Assembly: GCA_003565575.1 (NCBI GenBank)
Contig: PXBV01000272.1
Location: 1-13,979 of the forward strand
DNA length: 13,979 nt
DNA from: Psychroflexus sp.
Lineage (GTDB): Bacteria; Bacteroidota; Bacteroidia; Flavobacteriales; Flavobacteriaceae
Direction of reading: 5' to 3'
Below, one piece after another: positions 1-9,100 of the stretch (positions are counted from its first letter, which is position 1; the number at the start of each line of letters is the position of its first letter). Position numbers and translations under genes: made by a program. Below the pieces are notes generated by a model that saw nothing but the letters and a program-made list of their open reading frames with translations, had not been told where the DNA came from and did not search any database.

Positions 1-44
1 AACATGGCAGAATGAGAGTACAAAAGCACTTTAATTCGCTTCAC
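1..44 (-). CDS. Start of a probable family 4 glycosyltransferase (cut by window edge)
   Basis: Only the first 14 codons are inside the window. They start at a GTG codon (42-44) and read MKRIKVLLYSHSAM. A short basic start followed by a hydrophobic beta strand and a Ser/His turn is typical of the first strand of GT-B fold, family 4 glycosyltransferases, which transfer a sugar from a nucleotide donor to a lipid-linked glycan at the inner face of the cytoplasmic membrane. An in-frame TAA four codons before the GTG limits the start to this codon (or the ATT just before it). Strand and position, downstream of two polymerase-like genes and a GT2 gene, fit a continuing polysaccharide cluster. The gap of 178 bases to the previous gene is larger than the others in this operon. 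The family call is an inference from very few residues; the sequence to the left would settle it. Confidence 0.5.
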   Translation of the reverse strand, partial: MKRIKVLLYSHSAM

Positions 45-222
45 AATTTTAAGGCCTTAATTGATATCTACAAAATGGATAATTTGAATCAAAGCACAAA
101 AAACTGATGCTAGACAGAAGTTGTTAAATGTCAATTTGGTAATAGTTTAGGCAAGTCCATGAATAAAACATTAATATTCGATAGCATAATACCATCCAAC
201 TATTCTACTCTAAAAATCCTTA
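45..222. other. Non-coding gap with a 12-bp perfect palindrome next to a start codon
   Basis: This stretch lies between the stop of the second polymerase-like gene and the GTG start of the next gene. On the minus strand I see only reading frames of about 20 codons. I found no TAnnTTTG promoter box and no hairpin followed by a T-run. The notable element is TTAAGGCCTTAA at 49-60, a perfect 12-bp palindrome ending 5 bases before the GTG start. It could be a small operator or mRNA hairpin, or chance in AT-rich DNA. Confidence 0.35.
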
Positions 223-1455
223 CTATTTTTTATCAACTGTTTTTAAAGATAGTCTGGTATTGTAAACTGATATAAAAACACCAAAAAGAAGAAAGCCCAT
301 CTGCCTATACAGAACGTTTTCTACCATAAAAAAACAAAAGAACAAAAAGAAAACCCACCTCATATTTGGGCTTGTTTGTTTTGAAAATAAGGCAAAAATG
401 AAGCTAGCCACTAGAAACAGAAAGGGTATAATACCACCATTGAGCCAAAGGTCAAAAAATTGATTGTGCGTATTGAACCTTATACTCATATAGTAGTGGC
501 GCTTTTCTTCTCTGTTGATAATTTGTTCACCATAACAATCTACCAAATCTTGTCTTGACTGTTGATGATTTGAAACCCCCCACAAAGCATTAGTATCTGT
601 TTTGAGCAAGATTGAAGCACAGTTCCAAATCACAGACCTGGGCTCTCTGTCCTTTGCAACTTTTATCATTTTTTCAAATTCAGACGAATTATCCAAAGGC
701 GTTCTCATTAAAAGTGATTTATTCAGAACAGCCATAGTTGTAACTCCAAGAAACAATATAATAATAGATATGGCTTTTGTTTTAAAACCAATTTTAAACC
801 TGAAAAGCATAAAATGAATAATGGTAACTGTAGCAAGGAATAAGCTAAGTCTAGCGGAGATATAGTTGCAAAACACTAAAAATATTCCGGCTATTAAAAC
901 AAAAAACCAGGATTTCTTATTTTCTAAAGAAATGCGCCGCAGGCATACAAAAACCCCTAAAACAAGCATAAATGCCGCATACGGTCTATCTTCCCACAAC
1001 ACGTCATTAATACCCTGTCCCGTAGTAAACAAGAAGTCTGGATTTACTTTTTTGTATTCTATTATTTTTAAGATGGAAATCACAATAGCTATAAAAAGTC
1101 CAGATAGATAATAATTTTCAACGGTCTTTATCTTGCTGACCTGCTGATACGCAATCATTAACACCAAAACCGTAAAATACTTAAGATAAATGTCTATATC
1201 GAGAAATAAACTTCCTTTAATAACCGCAATTAATACAAAGAAAAAAATAGATAAGGACAGAAGCAAGTATGGCTTAGAAAAGGAAATGTTTAATTTTTTT
1301 TCTCTATATATATCATAGCCAACAAGCAGAAGTAAAGGAATAAGTAAAATATTAGGATATGCTTTTGAAAGCGGAACAAAAAATAGCAACAATCCTGCTA
1401 GATGGTTGATAATTTGCTTTCTGTTGGTTGATGAAGTAAACACAGAACGTATCAT
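223..1455 (-). CDS. O-antigen polymerase/ligase-like membrane protein (Wzy_C type), second copy
   Basis: This is a 410-residue polytopic inner-membrane protein with about ten hydrophobic segments. Most of the region between residues 250 and 330 is hydrophilic and probably forms the large periplasmic loop. Family marks are a Ser-x-Arg at 200-202 (SAR), PRSVIW at 272-277, and THNQFFDLWLNGG at 329-341 followed by a hydrophobic segment, which matches the Wzy_C (PF04932) loop His-Asn pattern. Members either polymerise lipid-linked O-units in the periplasm (Wzy) or join finished glycan to lipid A core or protein (WaaL, PglL-like); the sequence alone does not say which. The ATG start (1453-1455) overlaps the TGA of the upstream glycosyltransferase by four bases (ATGA), which indicates translational coupling. 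With the 479-residue relative at 2258-3673 it makes two Wzy_C proteins in one operon. Confidence 0.8.
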   Translation of the reverse strand: MIRSVFTSSTNRKQIINHLAGLLLFFVPLSKAYPNILLIPLLLLVGYDIYREKKLNISFSKPYLLLSLSIFFFVLIAVIKGSLFLDIDIYLKYFTVLVLMIAYQQVSKIKTVENYYLSGLFIAIVISILKIIEYKKVNPDFLFTTGQGINDVLWEDRPYAAFMLVLGVFVCLRRISLENKKSWFFVLIAGIFLVFCNYISARLSLFLATVTIIHFMLFRFKIGFKTKAISIIILFLGVTTMAVLNKSLLMRTPLDNSSEFEKMIKVAKDREPRSVIWNCASILLKTDTNALWGVSNHQQSRQDLVDCYGEQIINREEKRHYYMSIRFNTHNQFFDLWLNGGIIPFLFLVASFIFALFSKQTSPNMRWVFFLFFCFFMVENVLYRQMGFLLFGVFISVYNTRLSLKTVDKK

Positions 1456-2258
1456 TTTTTTTGAACCAAATTGAGTTGTTGCTTCAGTTTGTTGGCCGTA
1501 CCTCTAGAAATATAAAGCAAAGGGAGGTTTCTAAGAATACCCATAATAGGATAAAAGCCTATATAAAAGTGTCTTTTAATAATTTTAAGCCGGTTTTTCA
1601 CTTGAAGCTTTCTGTTTTTGGTAGAAATGGAAGAATCTTCAACAATATAATCAATCAATACTTCTGGTAAATTTTCAGCTTTAAAGCTTTTCATAGCTTC
1701 AAAAAAAAATGCGTAATCTTGAGCTGCTCTAGAGTACTCTGGATTATAATAGCCAACCTTTTGGGCAACTTCTGTATAAAATAATACAGTTGGATTTACA
1801 AACATATTATTCAAATACATTTTCTTTTGAATTTCTTGATGGCTTGTAGGATGTTTTAAAATATGTAGCAACTCCCCCTGTGTATTCTTAACATTGGCCC
1901 AGCCACCTAAAATTTTTACTTCTGGATTATCCTCAAGGTAGTTAAGTTGTTTTTTAAATCGATTAGAGAAACAAAGATCTCCACAATCTAGCCTAGCAAT
2001 AATTTCATAACCTAAGGCTTCTATTTTTTTTATGCCTTTATTGGCCGCAACACTTATACCTGAGTTTTCAGATAAAAATTCAATAAATACATTGCCACTA
2101 GTGTAATAATTTTCTATATCGTTTAGTTTTGGCTTAAAGGTGCTACCATCATCTACTATCATCACATCAACGGGAAATTCTTCAGAAATAGACAGCAAGG
2201 AAGCCTTAAGGCCTTCTAGGTTGTTGTAATGCGTGATGAGAACAATAATTTTTTTCAT
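1452..2258 (-). CDS. Family 2 glycosyltransferase
   Basis: This is a 268-residue GT-A fold, family 2 glycosyltransferase expected at the cytoplasmic membrane face, adding one sugar to the lipid-linked repeat unit. Motifs are an N-terminal beta strand (IIVLITHYNN, residues 4-13), the nucleotide-binding VDDGST at 35-40, an ENSGISVAANKGI segment at 64-76 like the usual N.G...A.N.G, the metal-binding region ARLDCGD at 88-94, and AAQDYAFFFEA at 178-188 in place of the usual (E/Q)D(Y/W) acceptor-side motif. The metal motif differs from the common RLDADD: Gly stands where the middle Asp usually is, leaving D91 and D94. The C-terminal 60 residues are basic with a hydrophobic patch and may sit on the membrane. 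The ATG overlaps the TAA of the upstream gene by one base (TAATG) and the TGA overlaps the next ATG. Donor and acceptor sugars cannot be told from sequence. Confidence 0.88.
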   Translation of the reverse strand: MKKIIVLITHYNNLEGLKASLLSISEEFPVDVMIVDDGSTFKPKLNDIENYYTSGNVFIEFLSENSGISVAANKGIKKIEALGYEIIARLDCGDLCFSNRFKKQLNYLEDNPEVKILGGWANVKNTQGELLHILKHPTSHQEIQKKMYLNNMFVNPTVLFYTEVAQKVGYYNPEYSRAAQDYAFFFEAMKSFKAENLPEVLIDYIVEDSSISTKNRKLQVKNRLKIIKRHFYIGFYPIMGILRNLPLLYISRGTANKLKQQLNLVQKK

Positions 2259-3673
2259 TATAAGTTTTCTAGTTGCTTATCTTTTTGTTTAGTTTTTAGT
2301 TTAAAATGGTTCCCAGTAAGATAAACTAGAAATGCTAAGTTAACCCAAAACCCAAAGTTTCTAAATGTATCTGCTTTAAACCAATTTATAGCTACCCCAA
2401 TAAAAGTGATGAGTAACACAATTCCCATTAACTGCTTAGGTTGACTATACTTGTTTTTGTATAATTTGTAGCTGATGATGAGAACAAAATAAATAAATGT
2501 AAGAAAAAGAATAAAGCCAATAACACCACTTTCAGATAAAAACCGGACGTACATATTGTAAACTGGCGGAAAAGGTTTGTGATTTGGGTTTAAGTATTTC
2601 ACAGAAAACTCCCAGTTATTGTGTGTAGCCCAGCTAGGGTAATGTTTCTTAGATTCAAAAGCTGACTGACCAAAGCCTACGCCAGATATTGGGTGTTCCT
2701 TAAAGACAAGGTAGTTTGCATATTGTATGCCCAGTCGAGACTTGTTTGAGGTGGCGTGTACATTATCTGATGTGCTAAATGAAGTTACTTTATAGTATAA
2801 ATACTCTGTAATAGTTTTGCCTTTAAACACAAACAAAATGGATAGTGGAAGTATGGAAGCCAACAAGATTTTGTTCAATATAGGGCGGAATTTTTTTTGA
2901 CTAAAGAGTAAGATACCGAAGATCAAAAACTGAATTAAAACAACTGCAATTGCAGACCTTGAGTCTGAAAAATAAGTAAGTATCAATACAAAAGCAGCTG
3001 GAATATATTTCCAAACTTTCTTCTCTGTTATGATATAACTCAACATCCAGCCTGTAATACATATGAGGTAGGTACCTAATTCTGGGGACTCATAAGAAAC
3101 CGACGAAATTCGTTTAAGATTGTCTAGATAGACTTCCGTGAACGGGAAATAATTAAAAAGATTAAGCAAAGGCATCAAAGTATAAATACCAAAAACCAAG
3201 ATTAGAATTTCTAAAACACCATAAATGATTACAATTATAAAAGACCATAAGGTTACCTTTCTTAAAGTAAAAAACACTTGGCTAATATTTTGGCGATTAA
3301 AAAGATTTAAGCAAGTGTAAAATATAAAAACAGCTGAGATAATTAAGGAACCAAATTGTTTGATAAACCTTACTATACCATTGGTTCCCTTAAAATTATA
3401 ATTGATGATATTGTGTATATTGAAAACGGTGGCAAGGCAAAACCAAATTATTATTAAAATGAGTAATTGAAAGAGAATATTTCGGTAAGGAAAATAAAGT
3501 CTTTTTTTATTGATTACATCCACCGCAGTCAACACAGCGCTGATTAAAAAAAAATAAGTACACGCGTGTTTTTTATATTCACCCAATACATCAGGTCCAG
3601 TGTAAGAATTGAAAGGAATAAAAAACACACCTATATACAAGAAAATTAATGCAATAGATTTGATAATCCCCAT
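2258..3673 (-). CDS. O-antigen polymerase/ligase-like membrane protein (Wzy_C type), first copy
   Basis: This is a polytopic inner-membrane protein of 471 residues if started at the ATG at 3671-3673. The frame can be extended by eight residues to a TTG at 3695-3697 that overlaps the wzx stop; I prefer the ATG, which puts the hydrophobic first segment directly at the N-terminus. Counted from the TTG, it shows FSDSRSA at 243-249 (the Ser-Arg motif of this family), SRLGIQYANYLVFKEHPISG at 320-339 followed by VGFGQS, a periplasmic loop with THN at 358-360, and NMYVRFLSESGVIGF at 381-395 leading into a membrane segment. This is the Wzy_C (PF04932) layout. It is expected to polymerise or ligate undecaprenyl-linked glycan in the periplasm. 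It directly follows the flippase gene, so this copy is the better candidate for the true Wzy polymerase; that assignment is inference. Confidence 0.82.
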   Translation of the reverse strand: MGIIKSIALIFLYIGVFFIPFNSYTGPDVLGEYKKHACTYFFLISAVLTAVDVINKKRLYFPYRNILFQLLILIIIWFCLATVFNIHNIINYNFKGTNGIVRFIKQFGSLIISAVFIFYTCLNLFNRQNISQVFFTLRKVTLWSFIIVIIYGVLEILILVFGIYTLMPLLNLFNYFPFTEVYLDNLKRISSVSYESPELGTYLICITGWMLSYIITEKKVWKYIPAAFVLILTYFSDSRSAIAVVLIQFLIFGILLFSQKKFRPILNKILLASILPLSILFVFKGKTITEYLYYKVTSFSTSDNVHATSNKSRLGIQYANYLVFKEHPISGVGFGQSAFESKKHYPSWATHNNWEFSVKYLNPNHKPFPPVYNMYVRFLSESGVIGFILFLTFIYFVLIISYKLYKNKYSQPKQLMGIVLLITFIGVAINWFKADTFRNFGFWVNLAFLVYLTGNHFKLKTKQKDKQLENL

Positions 3674-3693
3674 TCTTTCTGTTTCTTTTGAAT

Positions 3694-4959
3694 TCAATGC
3701 AAAAAGGTTTTAATATTGTCCTTTAAGAACAAATAAATAGAACCATATATATTCCAGCCTGCTGTTGAAATTGTAGTTGCTAATGCGGCACCTACCAGCC
3801 CGTAATGAGGAATGAGTAAAATATTCAAAAGGAAGTTTATAACTAGCGCCGAGATTAAAATATACTGTAAAGTGTTTTGCTTATTAGTCATATTCATGTA
3901 CATACCCACAGAACCAGTTAAAACATTAAAAATTTGACCAATCATTAATACTTTTAATGCAAAAGAGGCCTCTGCATAATCCTTTCCAAATAACGTTAAG
4001 ATAGAGTCTGAAAAAATAAATAAAAAGATGATAGGAAGAATAGAGGCAATAAAAATCAATCTCGTTGATTTTTTTATATTAATCTTTACGTTTGCCTCAT
4101 CATTTAATGAATACAGCTCTGCTATTTTTGGAGCATAAACTGTATTCACGGCATGCAATACCATAGAAACTAGCAAGGTAAGTTGAACTGCTCTAGAGTA
4201 GTAAGCAACTTTATCGAAGGCCTCATAGGCGCCTAAAAGAATGATATCTGTACTTTGCAAAAACAAAAATGCAATCATACTTATAGACATAGGGTAGGAT
4301 TGTATGAAAATTTCTTTTAAGCTTGACTCCTTTTTTGTAAAGTATTGGTCTGATTGTAATTTTTTAAATCCTTTCACAACAACAAATGTTGAGGCTATTG
4401 AAAGAACCACAGAGTTGAGTAGCAAGGCATCTGATAGGTATTCATCATTATGCGTTAAATACAATACAAACACAAAGAAAAACAAACTCAGGTGCTTTAA
4501 AATGCTTCTGTAAAGTTCAGAAATTCTTAATTTTCCTAAAGCCCTTAGCGCATCAATATTTAATAATAATAGCGCATGAAACCCTAAAACTGCAAATGCT
4601 TTGAGCAACAAGGTATAGACATCTTCATCATAAATAGAGTTAATAAAATCTTTTGAAACAAGCAGGTACATAAAAAAAAATAAGCCAGCAGCCATGCCCA
4701 TTATTTTTATCATCTTTTTGTAAACATTCCATAGAGATGAACTAGAATTCTCTGCCTTAAAAACACCAGAATAATAAATGATAGAATGGTTCATCCCCAC
4801 TACACAAAGACTGCCAAATATATTTAAGATTGAAAATACTAAATCATATTTCCCGATGATCTTTGGAGCAAATGTATTGGTGATAAAAAAAATGACTCCA
4901 AATTGTAAGAGCGCACTTAACCCCCTGAGTATAACAACCAGTATACTATTCTTTATCAT
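3694..4959 (-). CDS. wzx: Wzx-type lipid-linked oligosaccharide flippase
   Basis: This is a 421-residue member of the MATE/MOP superfamily polysaccharide exporters (PF01943/PF13440 type), predicted to flip undecaprenyl-diphosphate-linked repeat units across the inner membrane. It has about twelve hydrophobic segments, starting with the ILRGLSALLQFGVIFFITN helix (residues 10-28) followed by the short KIIGKYDLVFSI segment typical of this family. Near the C-terminus, NILLIPHYGLVGAALATTIS (about 385-404) matches the conserved ..lIP.yGi.GAAiAT.i. signature of Wzx proteins. The length is within the normal range for the family. It is followed within 20 bases by a polymerase-like gene and preceded, after 131 bases, by a Wzz-like gene, which is the normal company of a Wzx/Wzy-dependent pathway. 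The substrate cannot be inferred. Confidence 0.9.
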   Translation of the reverse strand: MIKNSILVVILRGLSALLQFGVIFFITNTFAPKIIGKYDLVFSILNIFGSLCVVGMNHSIIYYSGVFKAENSSSSLWNVYKKMIKIMGMAAGLFFFMYLLVSKDFINSIYDEDVYTLLLKAFAVLGFHALLLLNIDALRALGKLRISELYRSILKHLSLFFFVFVLYLTHNDEYLSDALLLNSVVLSIASTFVVVKGFKKLQSDQYFTKKESSLKEIFIQSYPMSISMIAFLFLQSTDIILLGAYEAFDKVAYYSRAVQLTLLVSMVLHAVNTVYAPKIAELYSLNDEANVKINIKKSTRLIFIASILPIIFLFIFSDSILTLFGKDYAEASFALKVLMIGQIFNVLTGSVGMYMNMTNKQNTLQYILISALVINFLLNILLIPHYGLVGAALATTISTAGWNIYGSIYLFLKDNIKTFLH

Positions 4960-4991
4960 ATAATGATTTTAAATAGTTTGACATAGGGATG

Positions 4992-5012
4992 AGTATTTAA
5001 TGATTTAATACT
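4992..5012. repeat. AT-rich imperfect palindrome between the wzz-like gene and wzx
   Basis: The 21 bases form an inverted repeat around a central G with a single T-T mismatch (AGTATTTAAT, then G, then ATTTAATACT). It lies 33 bases upstream of the wzx start codon. No T-run follows it on the minus strand, so it does not look like a normal intrinsic terminator. It may be an mRNA hairpin or a protein-binding site. In DNA this AT-rich, chance is a real alternative. Confidence 0.3.
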
Positions 5013-5090
5013 TTGATTTTGAATCCTAACTAAGCTTTAGCTTTAAAGAATGTAATTATAAGCTCTTTAAATAAATACAATTCATAAAAA

Positions 5091-6062
5091 CTACTGTATT
5101 GATTTTGCCTTAATATAAAGGGCCTTCAATAGAAAAAAAGAACAGAAAATCAATACTAATAAGATAGGATATAGAATGATAGGTTTATTTAATGTTTGGT
5201 TTTCGATATTATAATCCGCCTTTATAAGTTTAATTGGATGAATAAAATCTGCCTTTTCCTTTTTGAGACTTAACAATTCCTGCTCTATTTGTTGTTTTTT
5301 ACTAATTAAATCCGCCAAATAGTTTCTTTGGTTTATATCAATAGTTTGTCTTTCTATCTGAGATTTTTCTTTTGTATGTCCAGCAATTAAGGAATCGATT
5401 TGGCTTAGCATTTGTTCGTTCAGTTCAATTGAAAACGCATTGTGTTCTCTATAAATTTCTGCATAGTCTTGAAAATGAGAATTATCATTAAAATGGTCTA
5501 AAATACTTTGAACAATTTCAACAGACCTACCTTCCCCTTTTAAGTCAATTGAAAGTAAATGGTATTTATACGTTTTTGTAATAGAATAGTAATTCAAAAA
5601 CTCATCCGCTTCCTTAGATTGACTCAAGGTTTTGAAGAGTTCAACTTTATTATTGTTATCAGAAACATTTGTAAACAAATCATCGATATGCTCAATTTCA
5701 ATGTTTCTTAGCCTATTGTAATCTTCACCAATAAAAGCTTCTAAATACTTATTATCTTTAGTTTGAATTTTCGCATTTAACGCACTTACTCTGTCGTATA
5801 GATAGTCAACACTCTCAAAGTTTGGAATTACAATAATTCTATTGTTTAGAATTGGCTCTGAAAGGCTTTGTTTAAAATAACCTAAGCCAATACCTATTCC
5901 TATCAAACCGAGTATAATGAATTTATGGTTTAGGAAAAAAGCAATGATTTTATAAAGAGCTATTAGTGATTTTTTTAAAAAACTTGAAATTTTTCTAAAA
6001 AGATAACCTAAATCTACTTCTTCACTAATCTGTTGGTTCTGAGGAGAAAATTTATCTGACAT
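5091..6062 (-). CDS. Wzz-like chain-length determinant / polysaccharide co-polymerase
   Basis: This is a 323-residue inner-membrane protein with two membrane segments (about 47-64 and 294-313), a mostly helical periplasmic domain between them, and a 46-residue cytoplasmic N-terminus. Residues about 205-275 are rich in Glu, Lys, Gln and Leu and probably form a coiled coil, as in Wzz proteins. Prolines before the second membrane segment (P276, P294, P299) resemble the Pro-rich motif of Wzz/PCP proteins. It likely controls glycan chain length together with the Wzy-type polymerase. It carries no tyrosine-kinase domain, so it would belong to the class without fused kinase; no separate kinase is seen nearby. 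It is first in the polysaccharide operon and has a promoter directly in front. The exact subfamily is uncertain because sequence similarity in PCP proteins is low. Confidence 0.75.
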   Translation of the reverse strand: MSDKFSPQNQQISEEVDLGYLFRKISSFLKKSLIALYKIIAFFLNHKFIILGLIGIGIGLGYFKQSLSEPILNNRIIVIPNFESVDYLYDRVSALNAKIQTKDNKYLEAFIGEDYNRLRNIEIEHIDDLFTNVSDNNNKVELFKTLSQSKEADEFLNYYSITKTYKYHLLSIDLKGEGRSVEIVQSILDHFNDNSHFQDYAEIYREHNAFSIELNEQMLSQIDSLIAGHTKEKSQIERQTIDINQRNYLADLISKKQQIEQELLSLKKEKADFIHPIKLIKADYNIENQTLNKPIILYPILLVLIFCSFFLLKALYIKAKSIQ

Positions 6063-6084
6063 TTATTTATACTTGATTTTAATT

Positions 6085-6110
6085 CAAATTTAAAATTATT
6101 TATAAGACAA
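6085..6110 (-). promoter_or_regulatory. Bacteroidota-type promoter of the polysaccharide operon
   Basis: On the minus strand a perfect TAnnTTTG -7 box, TAAATTTG (6085-6092), is preceded 15 bases upstream by a TTG (6108-6110), the usual -33 core. The spacing is slightly short for flavobacterial promoters. Transcription would start roughly 15-20 bases before the ATG at 6062. No other such box was found in the non-coding gaps to the left, so this may drive the wzz-like gene and the genes after it. Confidence 0.5.
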
Positions 6111-6184
6111 CGTTAATACTAATTAGAATAGTATCTAAGTTTTAAATGGATTTAAATTTCCTCAGCTTTTCTATCGACTCAACT

Positions 6185-9100
6185 TTAGTTTTTAAATATT
6201 TTCTGAACGTGATTTTGCTCTTGATTACTAACCTTCAAAATATATAAACCTTGACTTAATGAAGCCAAATTAATGCCAGTATTGTTTGAACGTCCACTAG
6301 TAATTTTTGATCCTTGAAGGGTAAACACTTCGTAGGTGAACTCGTCCTGAAAGCCATCAATATAAATCATTCCAGATGTTGGGTTTGGATATACCTTTAC
6401 TACAGTCTCATTCTCCGTAATTTCTAATGTACTAAGTGTACTTACGCCCTCAATCATCAAATTATTAAAGCTTACTCTATTGCCTTCATCTTCCTCAGGA
6501 TTAGCGCTTTCAAAACGTAAACGAATTTTAAAAATTGCATTTTGATTAATGTTTTCAACCGCTGAAAAATCAATTTCATAAGGTTGATATACGTCAGTTT
6601 TCAAGCTTAAATCAGAGTTAGTTAAATTGTCTGTGGTCCAAGAATTTGTAGTTTCATCATAATATTCTATAATCAAGGCCTCTGCTGCTCCTTCATCTTT
6701 AGCAGCAAAACTTAACTGGGTAATTTCATAATTACTAGCTTCTATTTCAAAAGTAAGGCTGTTTTCTAGGCTGTTTGTTTGAAATGGCTGCCTCACTTGC
6801 AAACCGCGCATATTAGCCTGTTCATAAAGTAACATATCATTGTATTCTGGAAAATAGTTAATCTGTGTTGGTCTATTCCTGCGCTCCATAGATGCTTTTC
6901 TCCAGTTGGGGTTTGACGAATCAAAAGGGTACCCATCTAAACTAGAGGTATACTTAAGATTGGCTGTTGAGTTGTAAACCGAGTAGGTTGGGGCAAGCTC
7001 TTCTAATGGTGTGTTGTTGAGCATATCCGTATCCATCATCCAATAGTGAAGAACCACATCTTTTTCAGTAGGTTCATAATGTGCTGTAATATTTGTGTCT
7101 TGCGTTAAATTGAGCTCTATAGTTTCTTCTGTAGTATTAGAATATCCAGACCAATGGCTAAATGTATACCCTGGATAAGCTACAGCGGTTAGCGTAACGG
7201 GTACTTCTTCAAAATAAATTCCTTCCCATGGATAAGGTTCTACATCTACTCCTGGGGTAGTTGTATTTATAGGTGTTCTGTTAATTTGAATATAGCCTTG
7301 CTCGTAATCATTTACATCTAATGTGATTGTACGGTCTTCAGCCAAATTAAAAAAATCTTTTAAATGCTGTTTTGCATATTTTGGTCTGTGGATTCCAAAA
7401 TTTTCCATAACAGCAACCTCTTGTTCCCAATTCTCGTATCGATTCCATCGTTCCTGCATAAACGGAATTTCATCTACAATTTCCAATTTCAAGTGTTCCA
7501 TGGTTTGTAGAACCTGTTCTGGTAAAAAAGCTGTATTAAGTAAATCTGCGTATCGATTGATAAACTGATTTCTAAATTCTTCATTCTCCAACAACTTTCT
7601 TAAGAATAAGGTAGACCACTGGGGGTTTGGCCAATTTGGTCCATTTGGCTCTGTTGCAAACTCTAAGGTATTATGTTCATAGGATTGAGCCCCAGATTCA
7701 TTAAAATATCCAAAACCATAGTCTGTATCGTACAATACCCATCGCCATCTTCCATCCTGTCCGTATGGGGCAGAAGCATCATATTCAGCTGTTTGTTTTC
7801 TAAAAAATGCTATGTTATTGCCTGGCCAATCGGTATTCACAAAATAAATGTTTGCCAAGTTATAATCTATAAAATTCTTTTCATCCATTAGAGTTGTAAC
7901 GTGGGAGTAAATCTCTGGATCAGACAGATTATTGTCTTCTATAGTATTATATAAATCTATCCAATGGTCATTATTGCCTTCTTTAATATTCGATGGTGAA
8001 AGGCCGCTTGCGTCTAAAAAGTCTAGTTCGTCCTCATCTATGTTGTAAACTCTTTCAAAATAATGTTTATCGTAACGTTCCCGAATATTTATAAGTCCCC
8101 AATATTCACCATTGATGTAATGAATTGCAGGTTGGTAGTCCTGTGTATCAAAATTGAGATGCTTTACTAATGTTTGAGAAAAGGCATCTCTAAAAAAAGT
8201 TAGATAGGCATCTTGACCAGAATTTCTTAGTAAAAGCCGTTTAAACGAGTTGCCATTATCCATACCAAAAACCGGTATATCTATACTATTATTTTTATCA
8301 TAAGCATTTCTTGCGTACAAACGCAATGATTTCACAGATCGTGATCTACTGGCGCCACCATGAATTCTTACGCCAACATTTTGATTTAGCTTTAAGCTGT
8401 TGTTTTCAAACCATTGAAAATTTATGTCTTTTTCTGTTTCTCTACCTCTTCGTTGGTAATTAGAAGGATTAGTAAACCAAAAACCTTGATTTGGGTTTTC
8501 TTGCCTCCATTTATCAAAGTCTACGCCAGCCACATAAATACCTTCGTAATAATCAAAAAATGCATCTTCATCCAGGTTAAAGCTCAGTATGGGTAAATTG
8601 CTTGTAAATTTATTTTCGCTAGATATAAAATAGGTATGACTCTCAATTGGCCCGGGTATACCATTTACGACCGCTCTAGATCTTACTACGTTAGCTTTTC
8701 GAATAGGCTTTGTAGGCATGTATTGTGCTGTAAATGTTTTGGTAGACGATATTAACGCCAGCTTATTAGGTTCGTTGCTTCTATCTTGCAATTCAATGGG
8801 GGCTGTGTATTCGTATGTTTTATACTCATTTTCTAAAAATTCACCTTCGGGTTGACCTGGATTTTGTGGATATTGGTTTTTATATTGGTAAGTCGTCCCC
8901 TCTAGATTGTTCAGATTTGGTTCAGAGCCATCCAGCGTGTAAAGAATTATTGCATTGGGTAAAGGGTGGCTTAAACTTAAAGTTATATTTTCATCAAAAA
9001 ACCCTGAAGTTTCAGAAAAAACGGGAGGAGGAGCAATGACATCACTTTTAACTTCTTGTGCGGAAAGTTGAAATTGACATAAGCTTATGTATCCAAAAAC

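Noticed and set aside
3..107. Plus-strand open frame of 34 codons at the left edge, as if the end of a convergent gene
   Set aside because: I could not match its residues to any family, and the minus strand of the same bases gives a much more typical glycosyltransferase start in the orientation of the whole cluster.
3674..3697. TTG start of the first polymerase-like gene overlapping the wzx stop (TTGA)
   Set aside because: The ATG at 3673 is a stronger start codon and places the hydrophobic first segment at the N-terminus; the TTG start remains possible.
7323..8596. Several plus-strand open frames of 60-80 codons inside the CotH gene
   Set aside because: They are shadows of the long minus-strand gene, with no family resemblance and composition unlike real proteins.
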